Assembly (NCBI GenBank): GCA_963758025.1
Contig: CAVWUA010000006.1
Location: 124,001-188,000 of the forward strand
From: CAVWUA01 sp963758025
GTDB lineage: Bacteria; Planctomycetota; Planctomycetia; Isosphaerales; Isosphaeraceae
Direction of reading: 5' to 3'
DNA length: 64,000 nt
The notes under the pieces were generated by a model, which had not been told where the DNA came from, made no database searches, and saw nothing but the letters and a program-made list of their open reading frames with translations. The position numbers and the translations under genes were made by a program. This document shows, piece by piece, positions 24,261-32,442 of this stretch; position 1 is the stretch's first letter, and every line of letters begins with the position of its first letter.

Positions 24261-25116
24261 ATGAACGAGACGACCTTCGATACCGGCACGTTGACCCTGA
24301 ATGTCGCGGTTGGCCCGCCGAGCGGCCCGCCGATGGTCCTCCTGCATGGCGTGACCCGCTGCTGGCAGGACTGGCTGCCGTTGATCCCGTCCCTCTCCGT
24401 GCGCTGGCAGGTCCACGCGCTCGACTTCCGCGGCCACGGTTGTTCCGAGCGTGTCTCGGAGGCATACCGGGTCATGGATTATGTCCCGGATGTCCTCGCG
24501 TACATGGAAGAATCCTTCTCCGAGCCCGCCGTCGTGATCGGTCACTCGCTGGGCGGGATGGTGGCGGCGGCCGTGGCGGCGATGATCCCGGAAGGGGTCC
24601 GCGCGGTGGTGCTGGAGGACCCGCCGTTCGAGATGATGGGCAGCCGCCTGGGCGAAACGTCGTACTTCGGCCTCTTTCAAGCCTTCCTCGCGCTGGCCGG
24701 ATCATCGCAGCCGGTCGATGAGGTGGCCGAGACGCTCGCCGACGCCATGATCCGCCGCCCTGGCGAGGACCGCATGGACCGGCTCGGCGATGTGCGCGAC
24801 CCGGTCGACCTGCGGTTCGGCGCCGCGTGCCTCAAGCAGCTCGATCCCGACGTGCTGCGCCCGGTCGTCGCGGGCGACTGGCTCGACGGCTTCCCCACCG
24901 ATGAGATCCTCCGCAAGATCGCCTGCCCGGCCCTCTTCCTCCAGGCCGACTACCGCGCCGGCGGCTGCCCTGCCGGACCTCTACGCCGAGGCCCTCGCCC
25001 ACGAGATCCCCCACGTCACCCGGCAAAAGCTCCCCGGCGTCGGCCACCTGATCCACGGCACCCAGACCGAGCTGATGGCCCGGCTCGTTCACGGCTTCCT
25101 CGAATCGCTGGATTGA
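24261..25116 (+). CDS. Alpha/beta hydrolase, one frame break
   Basis: Soluble alpha/beta-hydrolase-fold enzyme of about 285 residues. It has the oxyanion segment VLLHGVTRCW, the LDFRGHG strand, the nucleophile elbow VIGHSLGGMV (Ser about residue 95), a helical cap, the acid strand CPALFLQAD, and the catalytic His in GVGHLIHG near the end. The frame changes near 24957 (after DYRAGG, resuming ALPDLYAEALAHE). ATG 24261 follows an ordinary leader without a strong ribosome site. The amidohydrolase starts 137 bases downstream on the same strand. The substrate is unknown; esterase, lactonase and haloperoxidase-like relatives share the same motifs. Confidence 0.85.
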
Positions 25117-25252
25117 AGACAGAACATTTAATCATACCGTTGGCATTACCCACCGCTTGACGATGGTGGTCGGTGCCCACCCTGCGTATTCTCCTCTTCC
25201 GATCTGTGCCCTCCGTGACCTCTGGTGGTTAATCTCCCCGCAGGAGCCTTCC
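25117..25252. repeat. Intergenic spacer with repeat fragments
   Basis: Contains GGTGCCCACCCT (about 25170), the same 12-base end as at 39465, and immediately after it a tract GTGCCCTCCGTGACCTCTGG that resembles the CTCTGTGxCCTCTGTGG low-complexity repeats seen in planctomycete intergenic DNA. It includes the ribosome site CAGGAG before the amidohydrolase ATG. No gene is visible. Confidence 0.4.
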
Positions 25253-26557
25253 ATGAAGACCGCCCAAGGCACCACCTTGATCTCCAACGGCCAGCTCATC
25301 ATCGGCGACGGCTCCCCGCCGGTGCCGGACGCGGCGCTGGTCATCACCGATGGCCGCATCGCCTACGCCGGACCGGCCGCCGGTGCTCCCGAGGTCCCGC
25401 CGGACGCCGAGCGGATCGACGCGAAGGGGGGCACGATCCTGCCGGGGCTGGTCGAGGCGCACTTCCATCCGACCTACTTCAACGTCGCCGAACTGGCCGA
25501 CCTGGACATCAAGTATCCGGTCGAGTATGTGACGATTCTCGCCGCGTGCAACGCGAAGCTCGCGCTCGAATGCGGCTACACCGCCGCGAGGAGCGGGGGG
25601 AGCCTGCACAACATCGACGTCTGGCTGAAAAAGGCGATCGAGGAGGACCTGGTCCCCGGCCCTCGCCTGGCGGCCAGCGGCCGTGAGATCTGTCGGCGCG
25701 GGGGGCCTGATGGACTGGAACCCCGAGCACATGAAGCTCGGCATGGAAGGGCTGATCCTGCTCATCAACGGCCCCGACGAGGGCCGACGCGCCGTGCGGA
25801 AGCTCGTCAAGGACGGTGTCGAGTGGATCAAGACCTATCCCACCGGCGACGCCGCCGCCCCCGACTCGGCCGACCATCACACCCTCTGCATGACCTTCGA
25901 GGAGATGGCGGCGGTCGTCTCCGAGGCCCACAACTACAAGCGCAAGGTCACCGGCCACTGCCGGGCCAACCAGGGAATCAAGAACGCCCTGCGCGCGGGC
26001 TTCGACACCCTCGAACACGGCACGTTCATGGACAACGAGGCCCTCGACATGCTCCTGGAGCGGAACGTGCCGGTCGTCCCCGCCCTGCAATTCGAGCTGG
26101 CGAGCGTCGAGAAAGGGGCGGAGTTCGGCCTCCCGCCAGCCGTCATCGACGGCCACCAGGAAACGCTCGACGGCGGCATCGAAACGCCCGGATGATCCTC
26201 AAGGCCGGCGGCCGTCTCGGCATGGGCGGCGACTACGGCTTCGCCTGGAACCCCCACGGCGATTACGCCAAGGAACTCACCTTCTTCGTCCGCCACGCCG
26301 GCTTCACCCCATTAGAAACGATCACCTGCGCCACCAGGACCGGCGCCGAGATCATGGGCCGCGCCCACGAATTCGGCACCCTCGAACCCGGCAAGCTCGC
26401 CGACATTCTCATCGTCGATGGCGACGTATTGGCTGATATTTCCCTCCTGGAAGACCGCTCCCGTTTCGTCGCCGTCCTGCAAGGCGGCCTCATCAAGGCC
26501 GGTCAACTCCTCACCCCGGCCCCCCTCGCGCGCCGCGAGCCGCCGGCGCTGGTGTGA
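25253..26557 (+). CDS. Amidohydrolase (imidazolonepropionase-like), two frame breaks
   Basis: Metal-dependent amidohydrolase of about 434 residues. The N-terminal composite beta domain (LISNGQLIIGDGSPP, LVITDGRIAYAG) is followed by the first metal motif ILPGLVEAHFHP. Then come WIKTYPTG (metal-bridging Lys region), KVTGHCRANQG, FDTLEHGTFMD, and the C-terminal LGMGGDYGFAWNPHG (metal Asp) with LEPGKLADILIVDGD. Frame changes lie near 25690 (in a GCGCGGGGGGCC context, resuming SVGAGGLMDWNP) and near 26185 (resuming ARMILKAGGRLG). ATG 25253 has CAGGAG 8 bases upstream. Relatives include prolidase-like and imidazolonepropionase-like enzymes; the substrate cannot be assigned. Confidence 0.85.
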   Translation: MKTAQGTTLISNGQLIIGDGSPPVPDAALVITDGRIAYAGPAAGAPEVPPDAERIDAKGGTILPGLVEAHFHPTYFNVAELADLDIKYPVEYVTILAACNAKLALECGYTAARSGGSLHNIDVWLKKAIEEDLVPGPRLAASGREICRRGGPDGLEPRAHEARHGRADPAHQRPRRGPTRRAEARQGRCRVDQDLSHRRRRRPRLGRPSHPLHDLRGDGGGRLRGPQLQAQGHRPLPGQPGNQERPARGLRHPRTRHVHGQRGPRHAPGAERAGRPRPAIRAGERRERGGVRPPASRHRRPPGNARRRHRNARMILKAGGRLGMGGDYGFAWNPHGDYAKELTFFVRHAGFTPLETITCATRTGAEIMGRAHEFGTLEPGKLADILIVDGDVLADISLLEDRSRFVAVLQGGLIKAGQLLTPAPLARREPPALV

Positions 26558-26803
26558 TTGAACGCGGTGGGCAAGACTCGATTGCACTTGCTAGTCCATC
26601 ACAGAGCCTCTCGATGATTAGCCTCTACAATAGAACCGCCACGGTTTCAGGTTTCTCCATCATCCCTGGGCGAAGGACGAAGGATCTACCGCTCTGGGAA
26701 ATTGTTTGAAGTGATACTACCCTCTAGACGATGTTGCCTCCAGAAACCTACAATTCCGTTTTGGACGGATGTACCCGTCGTGTGCTGGGAAGTGGGTGGA
26801 CTC

Positions 26804-27301
26804 ATGGGCGTTTCGACGGCCAAGAAACAATGGATTCAACTCCGTATGGGAGATCCCGACCTCGGTGGGGTGACGGTTCATCCTGAGGACGGCGATCTCT
26901 TCTCACTCACCAAACAGATGATCGCTAGGTTTGGTCGATTGGCTTCCCAAATCGAGGCGTTCGAGAACCAACTCACGTCGTTAAAGCGGGACCTGGAGAC
27001 CTGGTCTTCCGCGCATTCAGATGCCGTTGATGATGCGTTCCTCGTACTCAAGGGGGACCACTTCCTCTTCCTTGTGGTACTGAAGGGGAAGACTCACGAT
27101 GGAGATCTGGAGGACGCCCTGACAGATTTGGACATACAGGTTGCCCAAGACCCCAGATACGAGCTGATAAACTTGAGCGTGCTGGCGCTTCCAGCCTTCG
27201 CTGAGGAGGCGATCCGGTCATTCCTGCCCCATCGAATGGGACCGAAGGGCGAAGGCGAAAATGCCGAACGAGATGAGTCATCTGGCGCTAGCCAATCATA
27301 A
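26804..27301 (+). CDS. Uncharacterised 165-residue protein, upstream partner of HEPN-like gene
   Basis: I do not recognise the family. It is a soluble protein with an N-terminal basic stretch (GVSTAKKQWIQLRMG), a helical segment likely to be coiled coil at about 40-75 (LTKQMIARFGRLASQIEAFE...LKRDLE), a hydrophobic beta region (AFLVLKGDHFLFLVVLKG) and a C-terminal helix (LPAFAEEAIRSFLP). ATG 26804 was chosen (GGGTGGA 5-11 bases upstream); the frame is open back to 26702 without recognisable sequence. Its last 41 bases overlap the start of the next gene in a different frame, so the two are almost certainly translated as a pair. Base composition is visibly less GC-rich than in the flanks, suggesting acquisition. 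Confidence 0.7.
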   Translation: MGVSTAKKQWIQLRMGDPDLGGVTVHPEDGDLFSLTKQMIARFGRLASQIEAFENQLTSLKRDLETWSSAHSDAVDDAFLVLKGDHFLFLVVLKGKTHDGDLEDALTDLDIQVAQDPRYELINLSVLALPAFAEEAIRSFLPHRMGPKGEGENAERDESSGASQS

Positions 27302-27731
27302 TCAGGATTTACTTGATATACTTGTAACCGAAATAGAGAAGTTTCCTGATTGGGCGACGACGGTAGCATTCTACAAAGCACTACACATCGTCGAAGCCGT
27401 CTTTGCCTGCGAGAACCCCGCTCGCCATGGTGCCGACCACCCCAGTCGCGAACGCATCCTGAAGACAATTCCAAAGTACACCCACATCTACCGTCACTAT
27501 CGCGTCCTCTATTCTGCGTCGATGGTTGCGCGATATATGCAGGACAACCAGACAGATTTCACGAACTATCTCTCGCCGCAAGCGGTGATCGACAAATTGT
27601 TAAAGCACAGGCTGCACGAGATCGAGAAGTCGGCGGTGAAACAACTGAAGAACCCAAACCAACTCGCAACAGTCTCCTCTCGTCTATCAAAGTCCTCAAG
27701 CTCGTCAGCCCAAACCTCCATCTCGACATAG
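27261..27731 (+). CDS. HEPN-like domain protein, candidate ribonuclease/toxin
   Basis: Small all-helical protein of 156 residues. The helix LANHNQDLLDILVTE, the motif WATTVAFYKALHIVEAVFA and the later YRVLYSASMVARYM match the layout of HEPN-like proteins (Y-x-A-L-H followed by a Y-x2-L-x3-S-x2-ARY helix). Between them lies ARHGADHPSRERI; RHGADH satisfies the RX4-6H pattern that is catalytic in HEPN RNases, though the HxxR arrangement could equally be structural. The C-terminal tail (SSRLSKSSSSSAQ) is unusual and may reflect a frame change near 27655, just before the anomalous T-poor tract. It overlaps the upstream gene by 41 bases. By architecture this could be the toxin of a toxin-antitoxin or defence pair; that role is inference. 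Confidence 0.6.
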   Translation: MPNEMSHLALANHNQDLLDILVTEIEKFPDWATTVAFYKALHIVEAVFACENPARHGADHPSRERILKTIPKYTHIYRHYRVLYSASMVARYMQDNQTDFTNYLSPQAVIDKLLKHRLHEIEKSAVKQLKNPNQLATVSSRLSKSSSSSAQTSIST

Positions 27732-27749
27732 TCCTCAAAACCCGCGGAT

Positions 27750-28200
27750 TACCCGGACAACGTCCGCGTTGCCCGAACACCCGAGCGACAAGAGACATCA
27801 GGTTGACGGATGGCCGGCGGAGCCGGCGCGAGGGCGCGGCGTGCGGCGACGGACGGCTGCGGGTCGCCCCAGACGGTCTGCGCACAGCGGACGCCGGCGA
27901 GCTGCGCGACGCTCACGACGACCGTGGCGACCCCCCGACGAGTCAGTCGATGAGATGGCGCTCGCCAAGAGGAGAGACTGCGACGCGATGACCGCGACAC
28001 GCAGGGGACGCTGGACACCGCGGACCGGCCGCTGGTCCGCCGCGGCGGAGCGGCGACGAGACCCGAGGCGCGGCGAGGAGCCGCCGCCGGCGGGCGGCGG
28101 CGAGCCGGCCAGCGACGACACCGGCACGAGACGGCGACGCACGGCACGGCGAGACGAGCACGGCGCCGCGGACGGGGAAGGGGGGGGGGGGGGGGGGGGG
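27750..28200. other. T-depleted low-complexity tract ending in a run of 21 G
   Basis: Over about 400 bases thymine falls progressively; the last 120 bases before the run (28081-28200) contain none. The sequence becomes a mix of CGGCG, GACG and GAGC words and ends in G4-AA-G21 (28174-28200). Normal composition resumes abruptly at 28201. No codon structure is visible on either strand; long open frames here are only a consequence of composition. It looks more like a degraded read end joined into an assembly than like biological sequence. Confidence 0.7.
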
Positions 28201-28419
28201 CGGTGGCCGGGGTCATCGCGTCAGCGACCCCCGATCGATCAGCCCACGTGAAACCGGGGTCCGAAGACGGCCCCAACCACCCCCCACCTCGTCTCGATAG
28301 GTCTGGGTCGGTCCCACCGGGCGGGATATGCTGGAGAGAGGCGGGCTTGTGACAACGTTTCGAAGTGAATTCGGACACCTCCTCCCCAACGTGAACGGCT
28401 GGCAAGAACGGGAAGACTC
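28201..28419. other. Upstream region of the RelB/RelE-like pair
   Basis: Composition is normal again. I see no gene. The segment must carry the promoter of the toxin-antitoxin-like pair; no clear operator palindrome can be named. Confidence 0.35.
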
Positions 28420-28644
28420 ATGAATCGAATCAATGAATCCGTCTTCGACCTCAGCCCCGCAGAGAAACTGCAACTTGTCGAAGACCTCTGGGACGATCTG
28501 GTGGCGACTCCCGAGAACGTTCCGGTCCACGACTGGCAAGTTCAGGAGTTGGAACGTCGCAAGGCGAACCTCAAAAACAATCCGGCCTCCGGCCTCTCCT
28601 GGGAGGAGGTCAAGCGGAGGGTCCGCAGCCGACATGGCCGCTAA
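28420..28644 (+). CDS. Addiction-module antitoxin component (TIGR02574-like)
   Basis: Intact 74-residue protein of the putative addiction module component family. The family signature is present: an N-terminal helix (VFDLSPAEKLQLVEDLWDDL) and a C-terminal toxin-binding tail (SGLSWEEVKRRVRSR). It would neutralise the RelE/ParE-like toxin encoded next door and autoregulate the pair. The stop codon (28642-28644) lies inside the toxin gene, an 11-base overlap typical of such operons. ATG 28420 is preceded by GGGAAGA. Confidence 0.85.
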   Translation: MNRINESVFDLSPAEKLQLVEDLWDDLVATPENVPVHDWQVQELERRKANLKNNPASGLSWEEVKRRVRSRHGR

Positions 28645-28934
28645 GCTCATCATCGCACCCGAGGCGGCGAGCGCGACTCGACGAGGCCTATGCCTGGAAC
28701 GAGGCCCAAAGGGTCGGCCGAGGAGAGGATTTTCTCACTCGCGTTGACGCCTGCATCCAGGCGATTCTCCGGCTTCCCGAAATGCACGCTGTCTTTCATG
28801 GCAATTATCGGCGTGCCCTCGTGCGAAGGTTTCCTTACGCTGTCTTCTACGAATACGAGAACGACACGATTACTGTATACTGCGTGTTCCACACGTCCCA
28901 GGACCCCGAAAAGTGGCGTCGTCGGTTGCCGTGA
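28634..28934 (+). CDS. RelE/ParE-superfamily toxin, one frame break
   Basis: Toxin of about 99 residues in the RelE/ParE fold; relatives cleave mRNA on the ribosome or poison gyrase. It opens MAAKLIIAPEAA, changes frame near 28672, and resumes LDEAYAWNEAQRVGRG, then DACIQAILRLPEMH, YRRALVRRFPYAVFYE and ITVYCVFHTSQDPEKW, the usual C-terminal order. The stop is TGA at 28932. The break after only 13 residues would inactivate the toxin if real, leaving an orphan antitoxin; it may equally be one of the many sequence errors here. Start ATG 28634 overlaps the antitoxin. Confidence 0.8.
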
Positions 28935-28990
28935 TGTCTGCGCGTTTCCCGGCTGAACCCGCACTCATAGCCTTCTCAATACGCATCAGC

Positions 28991-29027
28991 GGCTGGGTGG
29001 CTGGGGTCTCGTCTTCGAGACCCCGGT
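28991..29027. repeat. REP palindrome, left side of the transposase
   Basis: Contains GGGGTCTCGTCTTCGAGACC, an inverted repeat of 8 bases around TCTT, preceded by GGGTGGCT. It is the same element as the two copies at 29682-29713 and 29771-29803 but in the opposite orientation, so the transposase gene is bracketed by inverted REP copies. Confidence 0.8.
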
Positions 29028-29051
29028 CCGTGAGGGGCCGGAGACGGTCCT

Positions 29052-29624
29052 TCAGAACGGCACCCACTCCGGGGGGATCGGGTCGGGGATGAGGTCCACC
29101 GTCGGTGTGCCTTCATACCACCCGGCGCTCGACCATCGCCAGTCTGCCGCACGCTCGACCAGTCCACGACGCGCAGGATTTTGGTGCACGTAGTCGATCA
29201 TGGCCCACAAGGTCTTGGGCTCCTCAATATTCCGGTCGTACCCACCGCCGGACTGCCAGAAGAGCCGCTCCCGAGAGCCTCCGCGATACCGCGTGATCCT
29301 CGGCAACCAGTGCGAGGCGTTGATTTCCAGGAACGTCACGGCGCGTTGTCCGACAGGTTGCTTGATAGACTGGAGGATGGCCGAGATGACATACATAGGC
29401 TGTCGGGGCTGGATAATCAGATGCACGTGCTCCGGCATGAACACGAAGGCCCAAAGCGCGAAATCGTGTTTGAGCCTCGCCCTCTCGATTGCTCCGCTGA
29501 GCCATCCGCAGGTTCGCTCGGCCGCGAGAAATCGGAATCGGCGATAGCATGAGAACGTCAGCTCATGGGCGTGCCCGGGCTCATGGAAAGCACGCCTACG
29601 CCGCGATCGGCTCTGATGGTGCAT
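29052..29624 (-). CDS. REP-associated tyrosine transposase (IS200/IS605-like, RAYT)
   Basis: Intact 190-residue single-strand Y1 transposase. It has the N-terminal HELTFSCYRRFRFL strand, the HUH metal motif in FMPEHVHLIIQP, and the helix carrying the catalytic Tyr near GGGYDRNIEEPKTLW, followed by DYVHQNPARRGLV, all in RAYT order. RAYTs are domesticated, usually single-copy enzymes that recognise and cleave REP hairpins. Here the gene is flanked by three copies of one REP palindrome. ATG 29624 (MHHQSRSRRRR) was chosen because family members start just before the basic patch; the frame extends upstream through the REP copies, which is not coding. Confidence 0.88.
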   Translation of the reverse strand: MHHQSRSRRRRAFHEPGHAHELTFSCYRRFRFLAAERTCGWLSGAIERARLKHDFALWAFVFMPEHVHLIIQPRQPMYVISAILQSIKQPVGQRAVTFLEINASHWLPRITRYRGGSRERLFWQSGGGYDRNIEEPKTLWAMIDYVHQNPARRGLVERAADWRWSSAGWYEGTPTVDLIPDPIPPEWVPF

Positions 29625-29681
29625 ATCGAAATAAAGTACACACAGACACATCGAAAGCAAGACACGACTTTGCCAGGAGCG

Positions 29682-29713
29682 CCGGGGTCTCGAAGACGAG
29701 ACCCCAGCCACCC
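29682..29713. repeat. REP palindrome, right side copy 1
   Basis: GGGGTCTCG-AAGA-CGAGACCCC hairpin followed by AGCCACCC. Identical core to the copy at 29771-29803 and inverted relative to the copy at 28991-29027. The preceding bases (ACACGACTTTGCCAGGAG) look like a degenerate version of the 25-base direct repeat next to it. Confidence 0.8.
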
Positions 29714-29720
29714 GCCGAAA

Positions 29721-29770
29721 CCAAGGCACGACGTTGCGAGAAGTCCCAAGGCACGACGTTGCGAGAAGCC
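29721..29770. repeat. 25-base tandem duplication between REP copies
   Basis: Two direct copies, period 25 bases, of CAAGGCACGACGTTGCGAGA (first at 29722, second at 29747). They lie directly upstream of REP copy 2, and a third diverged version precedes REP copy 1, so the repeating unit seems to be this word plus the palindrome. Confidence 0.75.
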
Positions 29771-29803
29771 CTGGGGTCTCGAAGACGAGACCCCAGCCAC
29801 CCC
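29771..29803. repeat. REP palindrome, right side copy 2
   Basis: Same hairpin (GGGGTCTCG-AAGA-CGAGACCCC) plus AGCCACCC tail as copy 1, same orientation. It lies upstream of the transposase start, 71 bases beyond the end of the DUF1559 gene. Confidence 0.8.
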
Positions 29804-29873
29804 GTCGCGACGCCTTGGCGAAGCCAGTGGCACACTTTGAAAGAGCCAGCCGTCCGTGAATTCGAAGCACGGA

Positions 29874-30915
29874 TCAATACGCGTCGGCGCTGACGACCTC
29901 GCCGCCGTTGACGCTGCCGAGGGAGCGCCAGACCGGACCGGGGAGGGTCTCCTTGATGAACTTCACCGAGCCGTCGCAGAAGAGGACATTGACGCCGCCG
30001 GGGTGGTGGCTGCGCGCGGTGATGGCGGCGAAGGTGGGGCCGCCTTCTTCCTCTCGGAGCGAGGCGAGGTCCACGTCCGGGAAGGTTTGACCGCCGAACT
30101 GGCCGGGGGTTCGATGGTTCGGCGGCCAGGCGGTGGTGAAGCCGGACTCCGGGACGTTGGCGTCTTCCCAGCCGGCGTGACCGTAATCCGGGCGCAACTC
30201 GGCCAGCCCTCCCGAGCAGTTCATGTACTGGGGGACGCTCGACAGGCTGGCCTGAGGGTTGGGGATCGGCGTGGAGGTGACCGGCGCGTAGGACAGGCCG
30301 CCGCAGTTCAGCAACAATGGGAAGTGCGCCAGGACGTCGGCCGCCATCATCGTGTTGGACAGGCCGTCCCGGATCTCGGAGAACGTGACGGAGACGTTCG
30401 TGCGGAACGGGGAGTGGGGGGACACGGATGAGACCACCCCGCCCCAGACGTACCAGTCGCCGCGGTTCAGGCCGTAACTGGTCGCGACCCGTCGCAGGCC
30501 CTCCTCGATGAGCGGCCGGCTCGCCTCGGGATCGGACGGACAGAGATAGGCCGAGATCATCGTGCCCGTGACGGTGGAATTGACCGGGGTCTCATTGGTG
30601 AAGCTGTAGTTGATCGATGCGTACGCGGCGCCCCCTTCCAGATACGGCAGGATGCGTGCCAGGGCACTCCACCCCTGAAAGACCGGAGGCGCCGGAGGAT
30701 GTCCGGCTCACGATCGCCGCGATCGGCAAGGCCGAGTTCGCATCGTAATAGTTGTGCATGGCGATGCCGAGTTGCTTCAGATTGTTCGAGCACTGGGCGC
30801 GGCGTGCCGCCTCCCGGGCCGCCTGAACGGCCGGGAGCAAGAGCGCGATCAAGACTCCGATGATGGCGATGACCACGAGCAACTCGATCAGCGTGAAACC
30901 ACGACGCGACGTCAT
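29874..30915 (-). CDS. DUF1559 pseudopilin-like protein, one frame break
   Basis: Planctomycete-type exported protein of about 347 residues with a type IV pilin/T2SS-like N-terminus. The class III signal RRGFTLIELLVVIAIIGVL (cleavage after Gly, E5 present) is followed by the conserved PAVQAAREAARRAQCSNNLKQ. The frame changes near 30690 (after VSRTSSG, resuming PPAPPVFQGWSALARILPYL). The rest matches DUF1559: MISAYLCPSD, RDGLSNTMMAADV, and the C-terminal VNVLFCDGSVKFI with the end VVSADAY. Planctomycetes encode tens to hundreds of these; the role is probably in the cell envelope, but it is not established. A second copy lies at 38100-39227. Confidence 0.92.
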
Positions 30916-31132
30916 GAGCGGAGGACTCCCGAGACGTTGGCGATACCGAGAAACGTCCCGGCCCTCTCCGCGAATTCCGTACCCTGAGCCTCAGGGCCTG
31001 AAAATGCCCGTATTGATCCGTCTCGTGGCGATCCTCGACCAACTTACTGGCGGTTTTTTCGACACGATCGGCGAAGGATTGTCCAGGATGGCGAGCGACG
31101 TCCGGTTGTCACTCGCAAGAACGGTCTTCGGC

Positions 31133-31650
31133 CTACGACGACTCCTCCGTCCTCGGCGTCACGTCGATGACGTGATCGGGGCCGCCCGGTTGATCGGAGA
31201 CGGCACCGGCGGGGCGGGGACCGAAGGTGTAGTTGGCCTGCATGGTGACGGTGGCTTCGCCTCGGCGGATCTTCTCCTGAATCCAGCGCACGAAGGCGCG
31301 GCGGTAGAAGACCCGCGTCCAGGGGATCAGCATCGAGAAGCCAATCGTGTCGGTGAGCAGGCCCGGCGTGAGCAACAGAGCGCCGCCGATCAGGATCATC
31401 AGTCCGTCGATCAGGCGGTCGCCGGGGAATTCCCCCCTGGCGGTCGCTTCCTGGATGGCACGGATCGTGCCGAGGCCCTGCCGGCGCCGAGGGTCGCGCC
31501 GAGAACGCCGGTGAGGACGATCGTGCCGAACGTCACGGCCAGGCCGATGGATTCGCCCCACGCGTGCGCGGCCGAGCGGTCGAGCTGGATCAAGATCCAG
31601 AGCTCGATGAACGGCACGACCGTCAGCAGCAAGATCAGTCGAAAGAGCAT
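31133..31650 (-). CDS. fxsA: FxsA family inner-membrane protein, one frame break
   Basis: Membrane protein of about 172 residues. In E. coli FxsA overproduction affects F-exclusion of phage T7, but its normal role is unknown. It has two N-terminal hydrophobic segments (LILLLTVVPFIELWILIQL and a TFGTIVLTGVLGATLGA segment), then after a frame change near 31485 the family motif LGTIRAIQEATARGEFPGD, the strongly conserved GLMILIGGALLLTPGLLTD, and a cytoplasmic tail. The ATG at 31650 fits because the first segment begins at residue 2. No operon partner is evident. Confidence 0.85.
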
Positions 31651-31741
31651 CGCGGGCCGCTCCAGCTTCGTTTCGTGAAGGAACGTCGAGGGGGAATCGC
31701 TCCCCCACATGGTAACGGATGGCGTCGCACGCGCCGATCGC

Positions 31742-32283
31742 TCAAAGGTCGGGAAACAGCGGCTCGGCCGGATAGGTGAGCCGTTCCCCCTGGACGCGGG
31801 CGAAGGGGGTCAGCGCGTGCGGCTCGACCTTGCGCGAGCCGATGATGTCCAAAACCGTCCACCCCCGGACGATCAACGCGTCGGCGATCAAGCGGCGGTG
31901 ACACCGCCAGGGAACGGCCTCGGAGCACATCAGGGCCGCGCGCTGATTCTGGGCCGTTGCGATCAGGTCCGCCAGAGCGTCCCGAAACGCGGGCGTGTCC
32001 ATGAAGTCGGCATACGCCTGGAACGCCTCGATCCGCCAGCCGGTGTTGGGGGAGTCGGCGCGGGCTTCCCGCGACGGCCGCCGAGCGCACCGAAGTGCCG
32101 GTAGGCGATCCCCAGAGGGGGCAACGCCGCCTCCAGGGCCTCCCTGTTGAAGTGCGGGTACCGCGTTGAGCCGGGGAAACGACGGACGTCGGCCAGGAGG
32201 GAAATTCCCTCAGTCTGAAGCAGCCCGGCGAACGCGTCGAACGCGCGGGTCGAATGGCCGATGGTCCAGATGATGCGCGGCAT
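31742..32283 (-). CDS. DUF488 family protein, one frame break
   Basis: Cytosolic DUF488 protein of about 180 residues; function unknown. It shows the family start IIWTIGHSTRAFDAF, LLADVRRFPGSTRYPHFN, YRHFGALGGRR, and after the frame change near 32062 the conserved ALMCSEAVPWRCHRRLIADAL (Cys-Ser-Glu followed by Cys-His-Arg). This Cys/His pattern is invariant and suggests a catalytic or metal role. ATG 32283 (MPRIIW) is the natural start. It diverges from the GHL-type hydrolase, with 159 bases between them. Confidence 0.85.
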
Positions 32284-32442
32284 GGGGGCCTCCGACGGCG
32301 TCTCGGTCGTCCCCCAATCGTAACACAGAGTGGGCGTTCGGATGGATTGTCCGGGGTTTGAGGCCCCTGCCCGGTGGCAATGCGCCGCCGTCTCGACTAC
32401 CATCGGCCGGAACGTTCCGTGACACTGCCGGAGGCTTGCACC

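Noticed and set aside
27769..28251. Open frames in the T-poor tract
   Set aside because: Absence of T removes stop codons; there is no codon bias, start site or homology.
29721..29770. Direct repeats as transposon target duplication
   Set aside because: The two 25-base copies are adjacent, not flanking an element; IS200-type transposition makes no target duplication.
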